64,000 nt of DNA from contig CAYTEO010000002.1 of assembly GCA_964436825.1 (NCBI GenBank), forward strand, positions 1 through 64,000, given 5' to 3'. Below, piece after piece: positions 61,314-64,000 of this stretch (within the stretch, counting starts at the first letter, position 1; every line of letters starts with the position of its first letter). The position numbers and the translations under genes are program-made. The notes beneath the pieces are model-generated. The model did not search any database, was not told the origin of the DNA, and saw only the letters and a list, made by a program, of their open reading frames with translations. The stretch is from CAYTEO01 sp964436825. GTDB taxonomy: Bacteria > Krumholzibacteriota > Krumholzibacteriia > LZORAL124-64-63.

Positions 61314-63346
61314 CGACGACCGATCCCTCGCAGCGGTGTCGTGATCATGTACCAGAGCAGCACCACCAGCGCCAGCAGGCCGAGTCCGTTGGAGACCAGC
61401 GGGATCCCCGTGTCCAGCGAGGGCAGGGTATTGCCGGCCGCGGGACGGGCCGCCTTGACCCCGGTCAGCACGAGCGCCATCAGCGCCTCGCCGGCCACCA
61501 GGCCGCTGGCCAGCAGGATCCCCTTGTTGTCGCTCTCGATCTGCTCGGCGGGGGAGAGGTCGCGGCGGCTGCGCAGGGCCTGGGTGATCGCCTTGGCGAT
61601 GCCGCCGACGAAGATGGCCGCCGTCGAATAGAACGGCAGGTACATCCCGACGGCGATCAGCATGGGCGCCGGCGCCCGGATCAGCAGCAGGGCGAGCCCC
61701 ATGAAGATCCCGACGATGACCAGGGGCCAGGCCATGTCGCCCCCGACGATCCCCTTGGCCAGCATGGCCATCAGGCCGGCCTGGGGGGCCGGCAGGGCAT
61801 CCGACCCGATGCCGCCGCCGTAGCGGTCCAGCAGCATGATCGGGATGATCATCACCGACGCCGCCGTGACGACGCCGATCATCTCGCCGATCTCCATTGA
61901 GCGCGGCGTGCCGCCCAGGATGTGTCCCACCTTCAGGTCCTGCATCATGTCGCCGGCCACGCCGCAGGCACAGCAGACGACGGCGGCGACTCCCAGGACG
62001 GCCGTCACCCCGGGATCGCCCTTGACGCCCACCACCAGCAGCAGCAACGCCGCGACGATCAGGGTGGAGAGGGTCAGGCCGGAGATGGGGTTGTTGGACG
62101 ACCCGATCAGACCCACCAGGTAGCCGGCGATGGCTGCGAAGACGAACCCCGCGAATCCCATCACCAGGGTCGAGACCAGTGCCCCGATGATCTGCCTGGT
62201 CAGTCCCAGGTCGCTCTGGGCGCCGCTGTGGATGAAGTAGAAGTAGAGGAAGAACATGGCGATCATCCCGATCCCGACGCCGATGAAGATCAGCTTGAAG
62301 TCGATGTCACGGCCGGTGCGGGGGACGGCGTCGCCGGATTTCCCGGTACTGATGTCCGAGAAGGCGCGGCGGATCCCGCCGATGAGCTGGTCCTTCATCT
62401 TCCACAGCGTGCTCACGGCGCCGACGAGCATCCCGCCCACGGCGATCGGTTTCACGTAGCTGGCGAACACGTACTTCGCGAGGGCGATCGCATCGGGAAC
62501 CTGGGGATCGGTCGCCACGATCTTCTGCATTCCGGAGGGGTCGAGGTACATGATCAGGGGCACGAGCAGTCCCCAGGCCAGCAGGGCGCCGCAGAAGGTG
62601 ATGGCCGCCAGCTGCGGCCCGATGATGTAGCCCACGCCGAACAGGGCGCCCGAGATACCGGGACTGGTCAGCACGAGGCCGCCCTGGCCCTGGTGGGTGA
62701 AGAAGCTCGTCTTGCGCTCGATGAAGCTGACGGCGCTGTGGCCGAAGCGGATGAAGGTGCTCCAGCCGGTCCGCATGACACCGAACTCGCCCAGGGCCAG
62801 CACGAAGGCGCCGATCAGCCCGCTCTGCAGGACCATCCGCGCCCCGGCGCCGCCCTCCTGGCCGGCCTTGTGGATCTCGGCGCAGGCCACCGACTCGGGG
62901 AACGGCAGGCCGGATTCCTCCACCAGGATCCTGCGCAGCAGCACGACGAACAGGACGCCCAGGACACCGCCGACGAGCATGATGGCCGTCGAGTCGAAGT
63001 AGTCGAACTCCTCCCAGACGCCGGCGATCTTGAAGGCGGGGATCGTGAAGATGGCGCCGGCCACCAGCGCCTCGCCGACCGAGGCGATCGTCCGGGTCAG
63101 GTTCTCCTCCAGGATCGATCCCCGCATGACCCTGAGGGCCGCCATCCCGATGACCGCGGCGGGAAAGGTGGCCGCCACGGTCAACCCGGCCTTCAGGCCG
63201 ATGTAGGCGTTGGCCGCGCCAAGGACGACCGCCATGACGACACCCAGCAGGACCGCGCGCAGGGTGAACTCGGTAGGGGACTGGTCGGCGGGGACGAACG
63301 GTTCGTAGTCGTACTTCCGACCGCCCAGCTCGGCATCACCGCTCAT
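61310..63346 (-). CDS. OPT-family oligopeptide transporter
   Basis: 678-residue inner-membrane protein with about 14-16 transmembrane segments. EFTLRAVLLGVVMAVVLGAANAYIGLKAGLTVAATFPAAVIGMA (ends EFTLR and AVIGMA) at the start is the signature of prokaryotic OPT proteins, which are thought to move small peptides or metal chelates with protons. Further family segments are SVGEALVAGAIFTIPAF, SVACAEIHKAGQEG, VGYIIGPQLAAITFCGALLAWG and, near the end, GVAGDMMQDLKVGHILGGTPRSMEIGEMIG. ATG at 63346 is preferred because AAGGAG lies seven bases before it; the ATG two codons upstream is too close to that site. The PqqD-like gene overlaps its stop. Confidence 0.92.
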   Translation of the reverse strand: MSGDAELGGRKYDYEPFVPADQSPTEFTLRAVLLGVVMAVVLGAANAYIGLKAGLTVAATFPAAVIGMAALRVMRGSILEENLTRTIASVGEALVAGAIFTIPAFKIAGVWEEFDYFDSTAIMLVGGVLGVLFVVLLRRILVEESGLPFPESVACAEIHKAGQEGGAGARMVLQSGLIGAFVLALGEFGVMRTGWSTFIRFGHSAVSFIERKTSFFTHQGQGGLVLTSPGISGALFGVGYIIGPQLAAITFCGALLAWGLLVPLIMYLDPSGMQKIVATDPQVPDAIALAKYVFASYVKPIAVGGMLVGAVSTLWKMKDQLIGGIRRAFSDISTGKSGDAVPRTGRDIDFKLIFIGVGIGMIAMFFLYFYFIHSGAQSDLGLTRQIIGALVSTLVMGFAGFVFAAIAGYLVGLIGSSNNPISGLTLSTLIVAALLLLVVGVKGDPGVTAVLGVAAVVCCACGVAGDMMQDLKVGHILGGTPRSMEIGEMIGVVTAASVMIIPIMLLDRYGGGIGSDALPAPQAGLMAMLAKGIVGGDMAWPLVIVGIFMGLALLLIRAPAPMLIAVGMYLPFYSTAAIFVGGIAKAITQALRSRRDLSPAEQIESDNKGILLASGLVAGEALMALVLTGVKAARPAAGNTLPSLDTGIPLVSNGLGLLALVVLLWYMITTPLRGIGRR

Positions 63347-63396
63347 GCTCATGCTCCTTCCCTTGAACCTGTAGGCGGAACGCGTTCGGACAGGAG

Positions 63397-63425
63397 AGAC
63401 TACCACGGGGTGTCAGGGGGCTCAA
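63397..63425 (-). promoter_or_regulatory. Possible promoter for the OPT-PqqD operon
   Basis: On the - strand: TTGAGC (63425-63420), 17-base spacer, TAGTCT (63402-63397). It lies back to back with the + strand promoter of the DUF4870-like gene; the -10 box is weak. Confidence 0.4.
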
Positions 63426-63433
63426 CATGGGTG

Positions 63434-63463
63434 TTGTCAGGTCGTCACCGGATCGTTTATCGT
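63434..63463 (+). promoter_or_regulatory. Predicted promoter of the DUF4870-like gene
   Basis: TTGTCA (63434-63439), an 18-base spacer and TATCGT (63458-63463), followed within ten bases by the AAGGAGG ribosome site, so the leader would be short (about 15 bases). Confidence 0.5.
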
Positions 63464-63484
63464 GCCCCAAAGGAGGGCAAGGCC

Positions 63485-63880
63485 ATGACAAGAGCTACGG
63501 GATACGATGCAAGGGAACGCTGGCTGGCGGCGGTCTGCTACCTGGGTCCCCTGGTCCTGTGGCCGCTGCTGACCGAGCGTCGGAAGAGCCCCTTCCTGGC
63601 GCGACATTGCCAGCAGGGATTCGCCCTGCTGTTCGCCGAGTTCATCGCCTGGCTGCTGCTGATCCTGCTGGACACCACCATCGGCAAGATCCCCGTCCTG
63701 GGATTCATCGTCTCGCTCGTCCTGCACCTGCTGGTCGGGCTGGTCGCCCTCGTCCTGTCGATCCTGGGATTCGTCAGGGGACTGTCGGGAGAGTCGTGGC
63801 ACATGCAGATCCTGGACGACCTGGCCGATCGCATCCCCGTCACAGCGAACGTTCCCGAAGCGCAGGAACCCCGCGAATAG
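63485..63880 (+). CDS. DUF4870/Tic20-like small membrane protein
   Basis: 131-residue membrane protein. RWLAAVCYLGPLVLWPLL (first helix), FLARHCQQGFALLFAEFIAWLLLILL (helix 2 with the conserved F-x-x-H-x-x-Q-x-x) and two further helices (about 74-103) match the Tic20/DUF4870 pattern, a group of small four-helix proteins of unknown function. The C-terminus is short and polar. ATG 63485 has AAGGAGG (63470-63476) at 8 bases; the frame upstream is the shadow of the OPT gene. It is transcribed away from OPT and no neighbour suggests a role. Confidence 0.8.
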   Translation: MTRATGYDARERWLAAVCYLGPLVLWPLLTERRKSPFLARHCQQGFALLFAEFIAWLLLILLDTTIGKIPVLGFIVSLVLHLLVGLVALVLSILGFVRGLSGESWHMQILDDLADRIPVTANVPEAQEPRE

Positions 63881-63931
63881 GCGCAACTTCTTGCCAGGAA
63901 AGGGGATGTGGCGCGCGCCTCGAGAACTGCG

Positions 63932-63957
63932 CATAATGTATATTATGTCAAGTTGAC
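63932..63957. promoter_or_regulatory. Two adjacent AT-rich palindromes, likely operator/promoter
   Basis: CATAAT-GTAT-ATTATG (63932-63947) is a 6-bp inverted repeat with a 4-base centre. It abuts GTCAAGTTGAC (63947-63957), a perfect 5-bp palindrome around one base. TATATT or TATTAT within the first could act as a -10 box. In a sequence this GC-rich such a run is unlikely by chance; it resembles a regulator-binding site for a gene beyond the window. Bases 63881-64000 contain no gene. Confidence 0.5.
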
Positions 63958-64000
63958 CCCGCTCGAAACCACACTCTCGCCACGATCATGTCATGCGGTG

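Overview
The window is a gene-dense (about 97% coding), very GC-rich stretch of a bacterial chromosome with about 53 protein genes, four tRNA genes and no sign of phage, insertion sequences or CRISPR. Almost everything is on the + strand; only rpsT and a two-gene cluster at the right end (OPT transporter, PqqD-like protein) are on the - strand. Most neighbours are separated by fewer than 60 bases or overlap by ATGA/GTGA, so the region reads as a few long operons. The organism is probably Gram-negative (LapA/LapB, SPOR, Slt, EnvC/NlpD-like proteins, an Ig-like lipoprotein). The secreted M6-type protease with a FlgD-like C-terminal domain, the Ig-like lipoprotein beginning CATIEAPTGG, TrmFO and the Cmk-PlsC fusion suggest a high-GC lineage near the FCB group (for example Krumholzibacteriota, Eisenbacteria or Latescibacterota). 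The lineage is inference; no rRNA is present to test it.

Layout. 1-6.5 kb: 5'-truncated comEC, then purC-purH-guaA (end of purine synthesis). 6.5-12.2 kb: secreted M6-type metalloprotease, Slt-type lytic transglycosylase, polyprenol/diacylglycerol kinase-like membrane protein. 12.2-24.9 kb: secA, smg (DUF494), topA, trmFO, xerC, hslV, hslU, argF, Ig-like lipoprotein. 24.9-27.3 kb: dapF-dapA-dapB (lysine/diaminopimelate), closed by a terminator shared with convergent rpsT. 27.7-33.9 kb: uvrC, xerD, trpS, scpA, scpB, rluB. 33.9-39.7 kb: hisC, aroF, cmk-plsC fusion, rpsA with its own promoter and a strong terminator. 39.8-47.7 kb: two methylthiotransferases (mtaB, miaB), lapA, lapB, SPOR protein, mutS. 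47.8-52.3 kb: GAF/degenerate-GGDEF protein, mutL, miaA. 52.3-60.9 kb: tRNA-Gly, DUF512 radical SAM protein, der, plsY, gpsA, MerR regulator, tRNA-Pro(GGG), surE, pcm, COG2426 membrane protein, tRNA-Pro(CGG), LysM/degenerate LytM protein, apt, tRNA-Arg(CCU). 60.9-63.9 kb: PqqD-like and OPT genes (-), then a small DUF4870-like membrane protein (+). The last 120 bases carry two adjacent AT-rich palindromes that look like an operator for a gene beyond the edge.

The genes are mainly core functions: nucleotide, lysine and aromatic precursors, mismatch and excision repair, chromosome condensation and dimer resolution, phospholipid and envelope assembly, and tRNA modification. Promoter-like sequences recur with TTGACA-like -35 boxes and -10 boxes such as TATCGT, TAGCTT or TATATT at 17-18 base spacing, mostly inside the 3' end of the preceding gene. 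I found no clearly new defence or biosynthetic system. The least explained units are the OPT-PqqD pair, the GAF protein between mutS and mutL, the palindromes at the right edge, and the tRNA-Pro gene lying in an open frame.
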